In this document: positions 8,974-17,925 of the stretch, piece after piece
Position numbering within the stretch: position 1 is the first letter of the stretch
Layout: the number at the start of each line of letters is the position of its first letter
DNA from: an uncultured Lachnospiraceae bacterium
Lineage (GTDB): Bacteria > Bacillota > Clostridia > Lachnospirales > Lachnospiraceae
Length of the DNA: 64,000 nt
Assembly (NCBI GenBank): GCA_910578845.1
Contig: CAJTSL010000009.1
Span: 1-64,000 of the forward strand
Direction of reading: 5' to 3'
The notes under the pieces: generated by a model
The model's input: the letters and a program-made list of their open reading frames with translations, nothing else
Told to the model about the DNA's origin: nothing
Database searches by the model: none
Translations under genes and position numbers: made by a program

Positions 8974-10032
8974 TTACGCCATCAATTCCTCCACTTTTGC
9001 TACTGCCATCGGGAAATCCCCGCAATTGCGGTAATGCATTAGCGCTGCGTCTTTATCTCCTAACAGTTCGTTGATCAGGCCTATATTGTAAGTCGGGATG
9101 AAAGAATTCGTGCCTTTTTCCCTTGCGAGAGGGCAATGGATTGCCTTGACGAATTCCATCATGGCTTTCATATACTGTCCGTTGGCAAGATAAATCTGTC
9201 CCATGACACAGAAGAAGTCCGAAGTTGTGGCAAAAGCATCATAGACCGCTTCTAATTGCAGCGCTTCGTTTTCCCTGCCGGTATGAAGAAGCGCGTTCGC
9301 ATAAGCGATCATCATCATCTGCACCCATTCTTCATCCGGATTTACATCATACCCAAGTGCTTTCTGATAATACTGGTAAGAATTTTCATAATCATAAATC
9401 ATATTATAAGATTGGCCTATCTGAAAATAAAGATAAGGATTCTCGCTGTCTTTTTCCAATTCTTTTAATAAAAGAGCGTTATTGCGCTCTACTTTGGCAC
9501 GTAACTCTTCCGGTGTCCCGGTATAGCCGATATGGTCTACTAAAAGAGGAATGTCATAGCTTTTATATTGCATACCTGAGGAATTATTCACTACCTGTTC
9601 GTGGATAGGAGATTCATAGTGATAAAGCTTCCTATTGAAAAGCCGCTCGACATGGTCTTGATAAACGGTATCCGTCTGGTTAGAGATATAATGATTATCT
9701 CGGGCAATCAGGCCAACTTCACCAGGATGTTTCGCAATCAACTGCCCAATGGCCTCTAAATCAAGGGAAAGCACGACTTCGTCAGAGTCTAATATGAGGA
9801 CGTAATCATAGCCTGCCTGAGAAAGAGAGAAATTCCTCGCTGCGCTGAAATCGTTTACCCATACAAAATCGAGTACTTTATCAGCATACTCTGCGGCGAT
9901 TGCTTTAGTATTGTCGGTAGAGCCAGTGTCTACGACAATAATCTCAAAGCCATAGGAGCTTATGGAAGAGAGGCATCTCGCGATATTCTTTTCTTCGTTT
10001 TTGGTTATGATACATACGGATATTGGATACAT
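8974..10032 (-). CDS. Family 2 glycosyltransferase with C-terminal TPR-like repeats
   Basis: 352 residues on the minus strand. N-terminal GT-A domain: VCIITKNEEKNI, VVDTGSTDN near 35, FSAARN and LILDSDEVV near 84, as in the SunS-like TPR glycosyltransferase family. Residues about 195-345 form TPR-like helix pairs (YLYFQIGQSYNMIYDY, then YYQKALGY). ATG 10032 is preceded by AGGAAG at a six-base distance. A minus-strand sigma-A-like promoter lies about 55 bases upstream. One of only two reverse-strand genes in the window. Confidence 0.88.
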   Translation of the reverse strand: MYPISVCIITKNEEKNIARCLSSISSYGFEIIVVDTGSTDNTKAIAAEYADKVLDFVWVNDFSAARNFSLSQAGYDYVLILDSDEVVLSLDLEAIGQLIAKHPGEVGLIARDNHYISNQTDTVYQDHVERLFNRKLYHYESPIHEQVVNNSSGMQYKSYDIPLLVDHIGYTGTPEELRAKVERNNALLLKELEKDSENPYLYFQIGQSYNMIYDYENSYQYYQKALGYDVNPDEEWVQMMMIAYANALLHTGRENEALQLEAVYDAFATTSDFFCVMGQIYLANGQYMKAMMEFVKAIHCPLAREKGTNSFIPTYNIGLINELLGDKDAALMHYRNCGDFPMAVAKVEELMA

Positions 10033-10087
10033 GATATTCTTCCTATCATAAATTGATAAATAATTTTAAAGAGCGGCATCTAAAATA

Positions 10088-10117
10088 ATTCTATCACATT
10101 TCATGTAAAGTTGTCAG
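10088..10117 (-). promoter_or_regulatory. Sigma-A-like promoter for the minus-strand gene ending at 8974
   Basis: On the minus strand CTGACA (10112-10117) and TAGAAT (10088-10093) are separated by 18 bases, giving a short leader to ATG 10032. Confidence 0.5.
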
Positions 10118-10424
10118 TAACAATATGATGTTTCGCAGATTTCACGTCTTTTCGAATCATTTTTGATGGTTTGTAAAAATTATATTTACAATCCCGATAA
10201 ATTTGTGTTATAATATCAGAAAGCATATTTTCTTATACATATAAGTTATTCTATAAGATCATAGATACAAGCTCAGCTACTTGCAGCTATGATATAATCT
10301 ATCTATTTAAGTTTCAGAAAATCCATTCTTTGATTCCAATTAACAATCTATATGGCAGGAGATTCTGAAAGGATTCTCCTGCTTGGAGCCTGTTCCGTTC
10401 GGTATAGGCTTACAAAATTAGAAT
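10118..10424. other. Intergenic region with promoter and two hairpins
   Basis: No gene seen. Besides the + strand promoter at 10185-10214, it holds a nested inverted repeat ATCATAG..CTATGAT (about 10258-10293) enclosing CAAG..CTTG, and an eight-base-pair hairpin GCAGGAGA..TCTCCTGC (about 10355-10382) without a T tract. These may be the leader of the decayed transposase downstream or a small RNA; sequence alone does not decide. Confidence 0.4.
10185..10214 (+). promoter_or_regulatory. Sigma-A promoter
   Basis: TTTACA (10185-10190), 18-base spacer, perfect TATAAT (10209-10214). The only + strand coding matter soon after it is the Rpn-transposase remnant at 10425, so it may now make a non-coding transcript. 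Confidence 0.6.
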
Positions 10425-10634
10425 ATGCCGTTAAGAGATTTGTTTTATGTAGCAAAAGAGCTGCAAGGCAGAGTAAAGGTTGAAAATATATACGGGAAAA
10501 GACTGATTAAGCTTCCAACCCCAAAATTTGTTATTTTTTATAATGGAACTGATAAACAGCCGGAACAACAAGTATTGCGCCTGTCCGATGCTTACGAAAA
10601 GAAAACGGATGTTCCGGAGCTTGAACTCCAGTAG
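10425..10634 (+). pseudogene. Fragment of Rpn-family (PD-(D/E)XK) transposase/nuclease
   Basis: 69 residues with the central signature of Rpn recombination-promoting nucleases: MPLRDLFYVAKELQ, then IYGKRLIKLPTPKFVIFYNG, then PEQQVLRLSDAYEK. Full-length members are around 300 residues, so both ends are missing. It is a remnant of a mobile element lying between the two minus-strand transferase genes and may mark how that reversed segment arrived. Identification is by motif memory and fairly secure; activity is not expected. Confidence 0.75.
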
Positions 10635-10681
10635 CTTATGATTAAGGAATCTAGGGAATTGCCTGCTTCTTTGCGGGAAAT

Positions 10682-11908
10682 TTAGATAGAGGCAAGCATT
10701 TCCCGAACCCTATGCCTGTAGGTATGTGCTGACGCTACCTTGTCGTGTCCGTTTTTCGCAATGGCGGCACGTTCCTCTTCTTCTTGCAGAAAGTAATCAA
10801 TCTTTTGTAGCAAATCTTCTCTGCTCTCATAATACACAAAATCTTCACCCGGAACAAAATCATCCAGAAAATCAGCCTGATAATTGCTTAAAAGGAACCC
10901 GCCGCTGCCCATGATGTCAAAAGCGCGAAGCGGTATGCCGCTTTTTATGCTACGTAGGGAAATGTTCAAATTAATCCGGCTTTGCTTGAAGATCAGCGGC
11001 ATCTGCGTATAATAATCGGCGGTGCCATGGTTACGCATATTGGGCATGGAAAAGTTCCTGTCGTGTGTGAAGAGGTCTAGGGGATGGTTTTGGGTAATAG
11101 CCGTTAGCAATTGTGCGCGCTCTAAGCCTGTGATTTTGCGGTTGATCACATATTGCGCATAGAGATATTCTTTGCTCTCAACGCCGTCAGCATTAGGTTC
11201 CATGGGAAGCGCTTTGTATAAGTCTTCCATAATAGGAGACAATGATTCTTGAATGAAATTATAGCCTTGCACTTTCATCTGTGCCGTCATGAGAGCATCC
11301 AGGTAACCTTTGGTATAGTCCGATAAAGTCGTCATGCGTTCGAAGAAATTGTGCTGTTCCGTATAAAGGGAACCGACGAAGGAGATGTCATAGAGATACG
11401 GCGGCTGGGCGGCTCTATTGTGTGGGGCAGGCGTGGGCTTTGCCATGTGCATGCCAGGCGCTTCATCATGCCAGGCAGGAGGGCATATAGAATCAAGCCG
11501 TGCCGTATTTGCTGCCATCGGCAGGTAATGTACGGTAGGGATGCCTGCGTTATGGAATTCCAGGTATACTTCTTTGTCAAAGACATAGATGATATTACAG
11601 GGATTGATGGCGGTATAGGAATATAGCATTACATAGGGACTGTCATATATCCAGGAAATGTATTTGATGTCTTCTTTCTTGCAGACGTTGGAAATAACCG
11701 GGAAATAGTTGAAGGAAAAAACAACGTCCGGTGTCTCTCGGTGTAATGCGCAAGTTAATTCTGCCGCAATCTCGGTATCTTGCCTACCGTCTCTGTTAGA
11801 GAACGGGAAGCAAATGACGGTGTGCCCTTCGGCGGTAAATGCCTCTTTTATGTCTTCATTTCCAAAACTTGCCCATTCGATGAATAATATTTTCATATTG
11901 GTAACCAT
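10682..11908 (-). CDS. CgeB/DUF3880-type glycosyltransferase (reverse strand)
   Basis: 408 residues, paralogue of the gene at 7760: FSFNYFPVISNVC, YDISFVGSLYT, YYTQMPLIFKQS, NLNISLRSIKSGIP and AFDIMGSGGFLLSN are shared in order. It differs by a Pro/Ala/His-rich insertion (PPAWHDEAPG to HNRAAQPPYL, about residues 145-170). ATG 11908 has AAGG too close to it; the internal ATG at 11896 (MKILFIEW) matches the 7760 start better, so the true start is uncertain by four codons. Likely a cytoplasmic GT-B transferase for the flagellin glycan. A reverse promoter is proposed at 12035-12063. Confidence 0.85.
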   Translation of the reverse strand: MVTNMKILFIEWASFGNEDIKEAFTAEGHTVICFPFSNRDGRQDTEIAAELTCALHRETPDVVFSFNYFPVISNVCKKEDIKYISWIYDSPYVMLYSYTAINPCNIIYVFDKEVYLEFHNAGIPTVHYLPMAANTARLDSICPPAWHDEAPGMHMAKPTPAPHNRAAQPPYLYDISFVGSLYTEQHNFFERMTTLSDYTKGYLDALMTAQMKVQGYNFIQESLSPIMEDLYKALPMEPNADGVESKEYLYAQYVINRKITGLERAQLLTAITQNHPLDLFTHDRNFSMPNMRNHGTADYYTQMPLIFKQSRINLNISLRSIKSGIPLRAFDIMGSGGFLLSNYQADFLDDFVPGEDFVYYESREDLLQKIDYFLQEEEERAAIAKNGHDKVASAHTYRHRVREMLASI

Positions 11909-12034
11909 GCCTTTTTTATAATCTACAAACTTTATTTATACGAACAACGAGCTAGGAAGCCGCGCTGGTGTGGATATTTGGCGACTGCTAAAAGCCAACC
12001 TTTGGTTAGCTACAGACAGTAAAGTAGTGTAATC

Positions 12035-12063
12035 AGTATAACACAATTTTCTGGTAAAGTCTA
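12035..12063 (-). promoter_or_regulatory. Sigma-A-like promoter for the minus-strand CgeB-type gene
   Basis: Minus strand TAGACT (12058-12063), 17-base spacer, TATACT (12035-12040). The leader to the start near 11908 contains an imperfect hairpin GCTA..CCAA..TTGG..TAGC (about 11988-12011). Confidence 0.45.
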
Positions 12064-12190
12064 TTTAGGACTGCGGGATGAAAATACGTGGTTTATCAAA
12101 AAGGTATGTGTTTTTGGTAAATATATAGATAAATATTTCCTTGCTGAAATGCTTTTGCACTGGAAAATTTAGCTGGTATTTTAAGAAAGC

Positions 12191-12220
12191 TTGCCTAATG
12201 ATATCCTTTCCTGTTATACT
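12191..12220 (+). promoter_or_regulatory. Sigma-A-like promoter upstream of the 12377 block
   Basis: TTGCCT (12191-12196), 18-base spacer, TATACT (12215-12220). It would give a leader of about 150 bases. The rest of the 468-base gap 11909-12376 shows no gene. Confidence 0.5.
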
Positions 12221-12264
12221 AGAGTGGTTGATGGTGAGGCGAGAAAAAGAGGGATTAGATGACT

Positions 12265-12291
12265 TAATCCGAATCAGGATTATGCCGATAT
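12265..12291 (+). promoter_or_regulatory. Sigma-D (sigma-28) flagellar promoter
   Basis: TAAT (12265-12268), a spacer of exactly 15 bases, then GCCGATAT (12284-12291). GCCGATAT is the exact Bacillus subtilis sigma-D -10 consensus and TAAT matches three of four bases of its TAAA -35. It lies about 85 bases before ATG 12377 and would co-express this block with flagellin. Confidence 0.65.
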
Positions 12292-12376
12292 AAATAATGG
12301 CATTATGCGCCTATTGATTTATGTATTCATAAGCGCACATTATATAAAGAGATTTTAATGCACTGCGGAGGCTGGT

Positions 12377-14917
12377 ATGCGTAGATTTCAAAAGAAACAG
12401 TTACTGGAAATTATAATGGATTTACATACCTTACATCAAGATTGTAAAGAACATATGGAACAGAAAGCATACGAGGCAGTTTGCAACATACTTTCAGATT
12501 GTCAGGACTTTGCAATTCAGATTGGCGAAGCAATTGATAAGATCGAGGGAGAAGGAACAGCAGCAGTAGCGCATCTGGAGCATTATTGTGAGAGTATATA
12601 TCGAATTAGCATACATTATAAAACGGTATCGCCATACAAAGCTTATAAGAGCTTAGAGACGGATCTGAAGAAAGCTGAATTAGCAATCGAACATTTGACG
12701 GAGAAAATTGAAGCCGTTTTCTTGCCATATAAAGCGAGCATGTGGGACTCTTTGGAAAGCGTATGGCAGGCTGCTGATGCAGACCCTAATTGTGAGGCTT
12801 ATGTGATACCGATTCCATATTATGATAAGAATGCGGACGGCAGCTTTGGAAAGGAGCATTATGAAGGAGATAAATATCCGGATTATGTCCCGATAACGGA
12901 TTATAATGATTATAATTATGAAGGGCATCATCCGGATGTCATTTTTATACATAATCCTTATGACCAATATAATAATGTAACGAGCATACATCCTTTTTTT
13001 TATTCGAAGAATTTGAAGAAATTTACAGATTTATTAGTATATATTCCTTACTATTCTACATCAGGCGGTATGAGCGTGGCACAGCGCCAATGCATTGCTT
13101 ATTACTATGTTGATTATATTGTAATGCAGTCAGAGAAGTACCGTAAATTTTTTGAAGCGGATTTGCCGGACGAGAAGTTCTTGCCGTTTGGTTCCCCGAA
13201 ATTTGACAAAGCGGTCAATATATGTAAGAATCCGCTAGAGCCGCCGGAAGCATGGAAGGGGAAGCTGGCGGGTAAGACGGTATATTTTTATAACACGAGT
13301 ATTGCTGGAATGCTGGGAAATACGCCGGTTTTTCTAAAGAAGATGGAATATGTCTTCCGTTGTTTTGCTGGCAGGAAGGATGTCTGTCTGCTTTGGAGGC
13401 CACATCCTCTTTTGGAACCAACGTTTGATTCTATGCGGTCTGAGTACAGGCCTATTTATGATGCTTTGAAGAGATATTTTTTGGAAAGTGATGTTGGCAT
13501 TTATGATGATACGACAGATATGATGAATGCGATTGCGATAAGCGATGTGTATATAGGGGATGCGGGGACATCCGTAGTTTCTTTGTTTGGGATTATGGGG
13601 AAACCGATAGTTATTTTGAATAATCATATTGATTGTGAGCCGAGAGAGAATGATTGGAAAGGCGAAATTATAAAAAGTTTTTTCCCATATGGAAACCACA
13701 AATGGATGATAACGCAGGGAAATAAGCTTTATCATGTAGATCATGATAGTTATAAATATCACTATTGCTATGATTTATGTGATTATGCATATGGAACTTA
13801 CTATTCATATGTTATAAACATTCAGGGAAAAGATTATGTTTGTCCGGTTAATGCACAGAATATTTTAATTGTGAATGATAGAGAGGTTGAAGAGAAGATA
13901 GAATTGGAACATTGCCTTGAACAGAAAGGTATCTTTTTTTCCGCAATAGGGTGTGACAATTACCTATTTTTGATTCCAAAAAAATATCCGGCAATTGTTA
14001 AATATGACACAGTCAGTGGCAGGATAGATTATTATAGGGAACATTTGGATATTTTTAGAGGAGCAGAGAGGGGAGAGAACGGTGGATATTGTGTGCAGAA
14101 CGGGTATTTATTTCTTGGTTCCCCGATAGATAATCGTGTATTGGCAATTCATGCTAAGACAGGGACAGAACAGATCCTGACGATAAATGCTAATACGACA
14201 TGCGGGTGTTTTAGGCTGATATCGGATGGTACATATTTGTGGTCGCTTCCTTATTCGGGAAATGTAGTTATAAGATGGAATCCTGAGAATGGTGAGACAC
14301 GTGAATATACAGATGTTCCGCCAGGGTTGCAATGCAGACATCCAATCTTAGGATATGAACAAATGGAAAAACCCTTTAGCAGGGCGGCATTTTGTGGCGA
14401 TTATGTTTATTTGACACCCGGATGGTCTAATATGTATGTCAGGCTTAACAAGAAAACGGGCGTTATGTCAAAATGGGATCCGCCATTCGAGGTACCGGAT
14501 ACTTGGGAAAATGGATATTTTATATCTGGAGAAAAAGGACACTGCGGCTGTGCAATAGAGAATGCTGACGGAAAGGTCTATCTTTTTTTTGTATCCGCAA
14601 ACAGAAAAACATATGCTGTTAACCTCGAAACGAATGATGTAAAGGAAATATGTCTGGAGTTTGATTTGGACGAATTGAAGGCTCATGAAGCGGGATTTCA
14701 GGAATATTCAGAGTGGCTGCCATATGTTTGCCTGGAAAATGCTTTCAATTCTCTTCCGAATATTCTTGATGGCAATGTTATAGGGAACCAATTTGATAAA
14801 GAGAGGGCGCTTCATGCCTATAAAAAAATAGTAGCCAACAATGATGGTACGAGCGGGGAAAAGATATATCAGTTTGTATGTGATAAACTATTTAGAACAA
14901 TAGGAGACAAGTTATGA
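12377..14917 (+). CDS. CDP-glycerol phosphotransferase-like protein fused to a beta-propeller-like domain
   Basis: 846 residues; CGGAGG (12366-12371) precedes ATG 12377. Residues about 1-105 are helical. Residues about 110-430 resemble the TagB/TagF (CDP-glycerol:glycerophosphotransferase) GT-B fold: VFLPYKASMWDSLES, YFYNTSIAGML, LLWRPHPL, then IYIGD-like YIGDAGTSVVSLFG. Residues about 510-770 carry four or more repeated strands of the type YLFLGSPIDNRVLAIHAKTG and YLWSLPYSGNVVIRW, pointing to a beta-propeller. The N-terminal half is about half-identical to the gene at 61444, which lacks the propeller. Role suggested: transfer of a polyol-phosphate unit from a CDP donor. Stop overlaps the next start (ATGA). 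Confidence 0.8.
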   Translation: MRRFQKKQLLEIIMDLHTLHQDCKEHMEQKAYEAVCNILSDCQDFAIQIGEAIDKIEGEGTAAVAHLEHYCESIYRISIHYKTVSPYKAYKSLETDLKKAELAIEHLTEKIEAVFLPYKASMWDSLESVWQAADADPNCEAYVIPIPYYDKNADGSFGKEHYEGDKYPDYVPITDYNDYNYEGHHPDVIFIHNPYDQYNNVTSIHPFFYSKNLKKFTDLLVYIPYYSTSGGMSVAQRQCIAYYYVDYIVMQSEKYRKFFEADLPDEKFLPFGSPKFDKAVNICKNPLEPPEAWKGKLAGKTVYFYNTSIAGMLGNTPVFLKKMEYVFRCFAGRKDVCLLWRPHPLLEPTFDSMRSEYRPIYDALKRYFLESDVGIYDDTTDMMNAIAISDVYIGDAGTSVVSLFGIMGKPIVILNNHIDCEPRENDWKGEIIKSFFPYGNHKWMITQGNKLYHVDHDSYKYHYCYDLCDYAYGTYYSYVINIQGKDYVCPVNAQNILIVNDREVEEKIELEHCLEQKGIFFSAIGCDNYLFLIPKKYPAIVKYDTVSGRIDYYREHLDIFRGAERGENGGYCVQNGYLFLGSPIDNRVLAIHAKTGTEQILTINANTTCGCFRLISDGTYLWSLPYSGNVVIRWNPENGETREYTDVPPGLQCRHPILGYEQMEKPFSRAAFCGDYVYLTPGWSNMYVRLNKKTGVMSKWDPPFEVPDTWENGYFISGEKGHCGCAIENADGKVYLFFVSANRKTYAVNLETNDVKEICLEFDLDELKAHEAGFQEYSEWLPYVCLENAFNSLPNILDGNVIGNQFDKERALHAYKKIVANNDGTSGEKIYQFVCDKLFRTIGDKL

Positions 14918-16248
14918 TACGGGTAATTACCTATGGGACATTTGATTTATTTCATGAGGGGCATTATAGGCTTTTACAAAGAGCGAAACAACTTGGCGAT
15001 TACTTAATAGTAGGAGTGACTACCGAAGAGTATGATCAGACAAGAGGTAAGCTTAACGTGGTCGATTCTCTCATGACTAGAATCGAAAATATCAGAAAAA
15101 CAGGATTTGCGGATGAAATTATCATAGAAGAATCACAAGGGCAGAAATTTCGGGATATCAAGAAATATCAGATTGATATTTTTACAGTTGGTTCCGATTG
15201 GACGGGGCAATTTGATTATTTAAATGATTATTGTAAAGTAGTTTATCTCGACAGGACAAAGAATATTTCCAGCACCATGTTACGGGCGCAGAATAAGCGG
15301 ATCCAGAGAATAGGGATTATCGGGAGCGGAAGGATTGCGGAACGATTTATTCCCGAAGCAAAGCTTGTTAGTGGCATTAGTGCACAGGGAGTGTTTAACC
15401 CACATATAGAAAGCGCAGCCAGATTTGCCTCAAAATGGGAAATTGACTATTATAAGAGCATAGAAGAGTTTTATTCGGCAGTGGATGCAGTTTATATTGC
15501 GACGCCACATGAAACTCATTATGAATATATCAAATCGGCATTGGAGCATGGCAAGCATGTGCTTTGTGAAAAACCTATGGTTTTGCAACGTGCACAAGCT
15601 GAAGAGTTATTTTCTTATGCAAAAGAAAGAAAATTAATTCTATTTGAAGGGATTAAAACTGCATATTGCCCTGGATTTACACGGCTTTTGGGGATTGCAT
15701 GTAGTGGGATGATTGGAAATATACGGAATGTGGAAGCTTGTTTTACGAAATTAGAAAAAAGTGATACTAGAGAACTTACTGATATAAAATATGGTGGAAG
15801 CTTTACGGAACTAGGAAGTTATTGTATGTTGCCAATTATCAAAATATTGGGTGACAATTTTACGGAAGTGCGTTTTGATACAATTAACGGTGATAACGGC
15901 TTGGATCTTTTTACTAAAGTATCGTTTAGCTATCCGAATGGATTGGGAACCGTAACATGTGGTTTAGGTGTAAAATCGGAAGGAAGACTGCTGATTGCTG
16001 GAACAGAAGGATATATTGTTGCGGAAGCGCCATGGTGGAAAACTACATATTTTGAAATACATTACGAGAATCCCAATGCTGTTGAAAAATATTCAGAGCG
16101 ATTTTTGGGCGATGGGCTACGTTATGAAATCGGAGATTTTTTGTCCATGATTAATGGTAGCAATAAAAGTGAGTTTAAATTGACACGTAGTGAATCTGTT
16201 ATATTTGCAGATGTTATGGAACGGTTTTTATCAGAGAACCGAAGCTAA
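14914..16248 (+). CDS. Fusion: TagD-like cytidylyltransferase + Gfo/Idh/MocA oxidoreductase
   Basis: 444 residues. Residues 1-130 are a glycerol-3-phosphate cytidylyltransferase-like domain: GTFDLFHEGH with H14 and H17 forming the HxGH site, DYLIVGV, and ISSTMLR closing the active site. Residues about 132-444 are a Gfo/Idh/MocA NAD(P)-dependent dehydrogenase: IGIIGSGRIAE dinucleotide loop, ATPHETHYEY and the EKPMVL signature near 219. The likely pathway is oxidation or reduction of a polyol or sugar phosphate plus activation with CTP to make a CDP-linked donor for the neighbouring transferase. Start overlaps the 12377 stop by four bases (ATGA), so coupling is likely. Substrate unknown. Confidence 0.87.
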   Translation: MIRVITYGTFDLFHEGHYRLLQRAKQLGDYLIVGVTTEEYDQTRGKLNVVDSLMTRIENIRKTGFADEIIIEESQGQKFRDIKKYQIDIFTVGSDWTGQFDYLNDYCKVVYLDRTKNISSTMLRAQNKRIQRIGIIGSGRIAERFIPEAKLVSGISAQGVFNPHIESAARFASKWEIDYYKSIEEFYSAVDAVYIATPHETHYEYIKSALEHGKHVLCEKPMVLQRAQAEELFSYAKERKLILFEGIKTAYCPGFTRLLGIACSGMIGNIRNVEACFTKLEKSDTRELTDIKYGGSFTELGSYCMLPIIKILGDNFTEVRFDTINGDNGLDLFTKVSFSYPNGLGTVTCGLGVKSEGRLLIAGTEGYIVAEAPWWKTTYFEIHYENPNAVEKYSERFLGDGLRYEIGDFLSMINGSNKSEFKLTRSESVIFADVMERFLSENRS

Positions 16249-16304
16249 GCCGGGTCGCAGATAGTAGGAGAAGAAATTAAGGCTGGATGATAGTAGGAGG
16301 GCAT

Positions 16305-17030
16305 ATGAAAATTTGGGCGCATAGGGGATGCAGCCAGATGTATCCCGAGAATACGTTACTTGCTTTTCGCCAAGCGGCAAAGATTAAAGGGCTTACGGGG
16401 ATAGAACTGGATATACAGATGACTAAGGATAAGCATCTTGTCGTCTGCCACGATGAGAAGGTAGACAGGACTACTAATGGCATCGGCGCGGTAAAGGAGT
16501 ATTCACTGGCTGAATTAAAAAAATTGCGGATTGATGCAGGGAACGGAGAGTATGAGCAGATTCCAACCATTGATGAAGTGTTGGATTTGTTGGAAGAGAA
16601 AATGCTAGACGGTTTCAAATTAAATATAGAGTTAAAGAACAGCCGTGTTGCTTATGAAGGCATGGAAGAGAAGATTATTGAGAAAGTCCATGCAAGGAAT
16701 ATACAAGGAAGCGTTATCTATTCTTCTTTTAGTGCGTTATCCTTAGAAAGAATACGGAAACTGGACGCAGAGACAGAAATTGGTGTTCTCGATTCAAAAG
16801 TGTCCGATTGTCTTTTCAAATTAAGAGGAGGGTGTGGGGCAAATGCTTTACATCCCTATTGGAAAGGAATTGATTTGCCACCGGAAAGGATCAAAGGCTA
16901 TCCGGTTAGGGCATATTTTGGCGGCCATTTATATCCGGAAAAACCGACTGGGACGAAGCTCGCTATAACAGCTTTAGAACAAAAGGGCATTACCGATGTG
17001 TTTTTAAATGAACCTGAACAATATTTGTAG
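16305..17030 (+). CDS. Glycerophosphodiester phosphodiesterase (GDPD) family protein
   Basis: 241 residues from ATG 16305, chosen over ATG 16287 because AGGAGG (16295-16300) sits just before it. GDPD TIM-barrel signature: IWAHRGCSQMYPENTLLAF (catalytic His and metal-binding Glu), ELDIQMTKD and HDEKVDRTTNG. The family splits glycerophosphodiesters to glycerol-3-phosphate. No signal peptide, so cytoplasmic. Placed among CDP-polyol and LicD genes it may supply glycerol phosphate or trim a phosphodiester-linked modification. Confidence 0.9.
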   Translation: MKIWAHRGCSQMYPENTLLAFRQAAKIKGLTGIELDIQMTKDKHLVVCHDEKVDRTTNGIGAVKEYSLAELKKLRIDAGNGEYEQIPTIDEVLDLLEEKMLDGFKLNIELKNSRVAYEGMEEKIIEKVHARNIQGSVIYSSFSALSLERIRKLDAETEIGVLDSKVSDCLFKLRGGCGANALHPYWKGIDLPPERIKGYPVRAYFGGHLYPEKPTGTKLAITALEQKGITDVFLNEPEQYL

Positions 17031-17052
17031 GACAGGAAAACGGGAGCAAAAA

Positions 17053-17877
17053 ATGCAACAAGAATATAATATGACAATTACCGAGCTGCAAAAGGTACAA
17101 GAAATCCAACAGGATCTAATTGCCGAGGTGCAGCGGATATGCAATAAATGCGGGATTCATTTTAATATGGTAGGCGGGACAATGTTGGGCGCGATCCGCC
17201 ATAAAGGATATATACCATGGGATGATGATGCAGATATCGGATTCCTGCGCACAGAATATGAAAAATTCCGTGAAGCGTGTAGGACACAACTGGATCATGA
17301 GAAATATTATATGCAAGACTTGCGGGATACGGAAGGATACCGCTGGGGATATGGGAAACTGCGCAGGAAGAATACGGAGTTTGTCAGGCTTGGGCAGGAG
17401 TTTATGCCATACGAGCAGGGAATCTCCATTGATTTGATGCCGTTTGATAATGTGCCTGATAATTATATATTAAGAAGAATACATTTTCTCCGTTGTTTTC
17501 TATATCGCAAACTATTCTGGTCGGAAGTAGGGAGCAGAGTAGAGAAAAATGTGGCAATACGAATGCTATATAAAGTAATAAGATTGCTGCCGATAAAAGT
17601 GGTGAAAAAAAGATATCAAAGATTCATAGATAAGTGTCAAAGAAAGAAGACAAAACTGGTTCGTATCCTGACTTTTCCAACACCGAAGGGCGTTTATGGA
17701 TATGATAGAAAGTGGTATCTCCAATTGGCGAAATATCCATTTGGGAGTATGCTGCTTCCCGGCGCAGAGGATTATGACGGTTATCTTCAGATCAAGTATG
17801 GAGACTATATGGAACTGCCGCCCCCAGACAAGCGCAAGATACATCCGATTTCCAGATTAAAACTGCTTGAAGAATGA
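17053..17877 (+). CDS. LicD-family phosphotransferase
   Basis: 274 residues from ATG 17053 (GGGAG at 17042-17046); the longer frame from 17008 overlaps the previous gene. LicD signature: NMVGGTMLGAIRHKGYIPW then DDDADIGFLR, with the paired Asp residues that bind metal. LicD proteins transfer phosphocholine or related phosphate groups from a CDP donor to a sugar. Together with the cytidylyltransferases at 14914 and 17926 this predicts phosphodiester decoration of the glycan; the head group is not predictable here. Confidence 0.88.
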   Translation: MQQEYNMTITELQKVQEIQQDLIAEVQRICNKCGIHFNMVGGTMLGAIRHKGYIPWDDDADIGFLRTEYEKFREACRTQLDHEKYYMQDLRDTEGYRWGYGKLRRKNTEFVRLGQEFMPYEQGISIDLMPFDNVPDNYILRRIHFLRCFLYRKLFWSEVGSRVEKNVAIRMLYKVIRLLPIKVVKKRYQRFIDKCQRKKTKLVRILTFPTPKGVYGYDRKWYLQLAKYPFGSMLLPGAEDYDGYLQIKYGDYMELPPPDKRKIHPISRLKLLEE

Positions 17878-17925
17878 TATGGCGGCATAAGTGGAAGAGC
17901 AAAAGAAAGACATGGGGTAAACGGA

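Noticed and set aside
12994..13001. Runs of eight T (also 14583, 37800, 40325)
   Set aside because: Long T runs are expected in AT-rich coding sequence, and none breaks a frame; not counted as contingency tracts.
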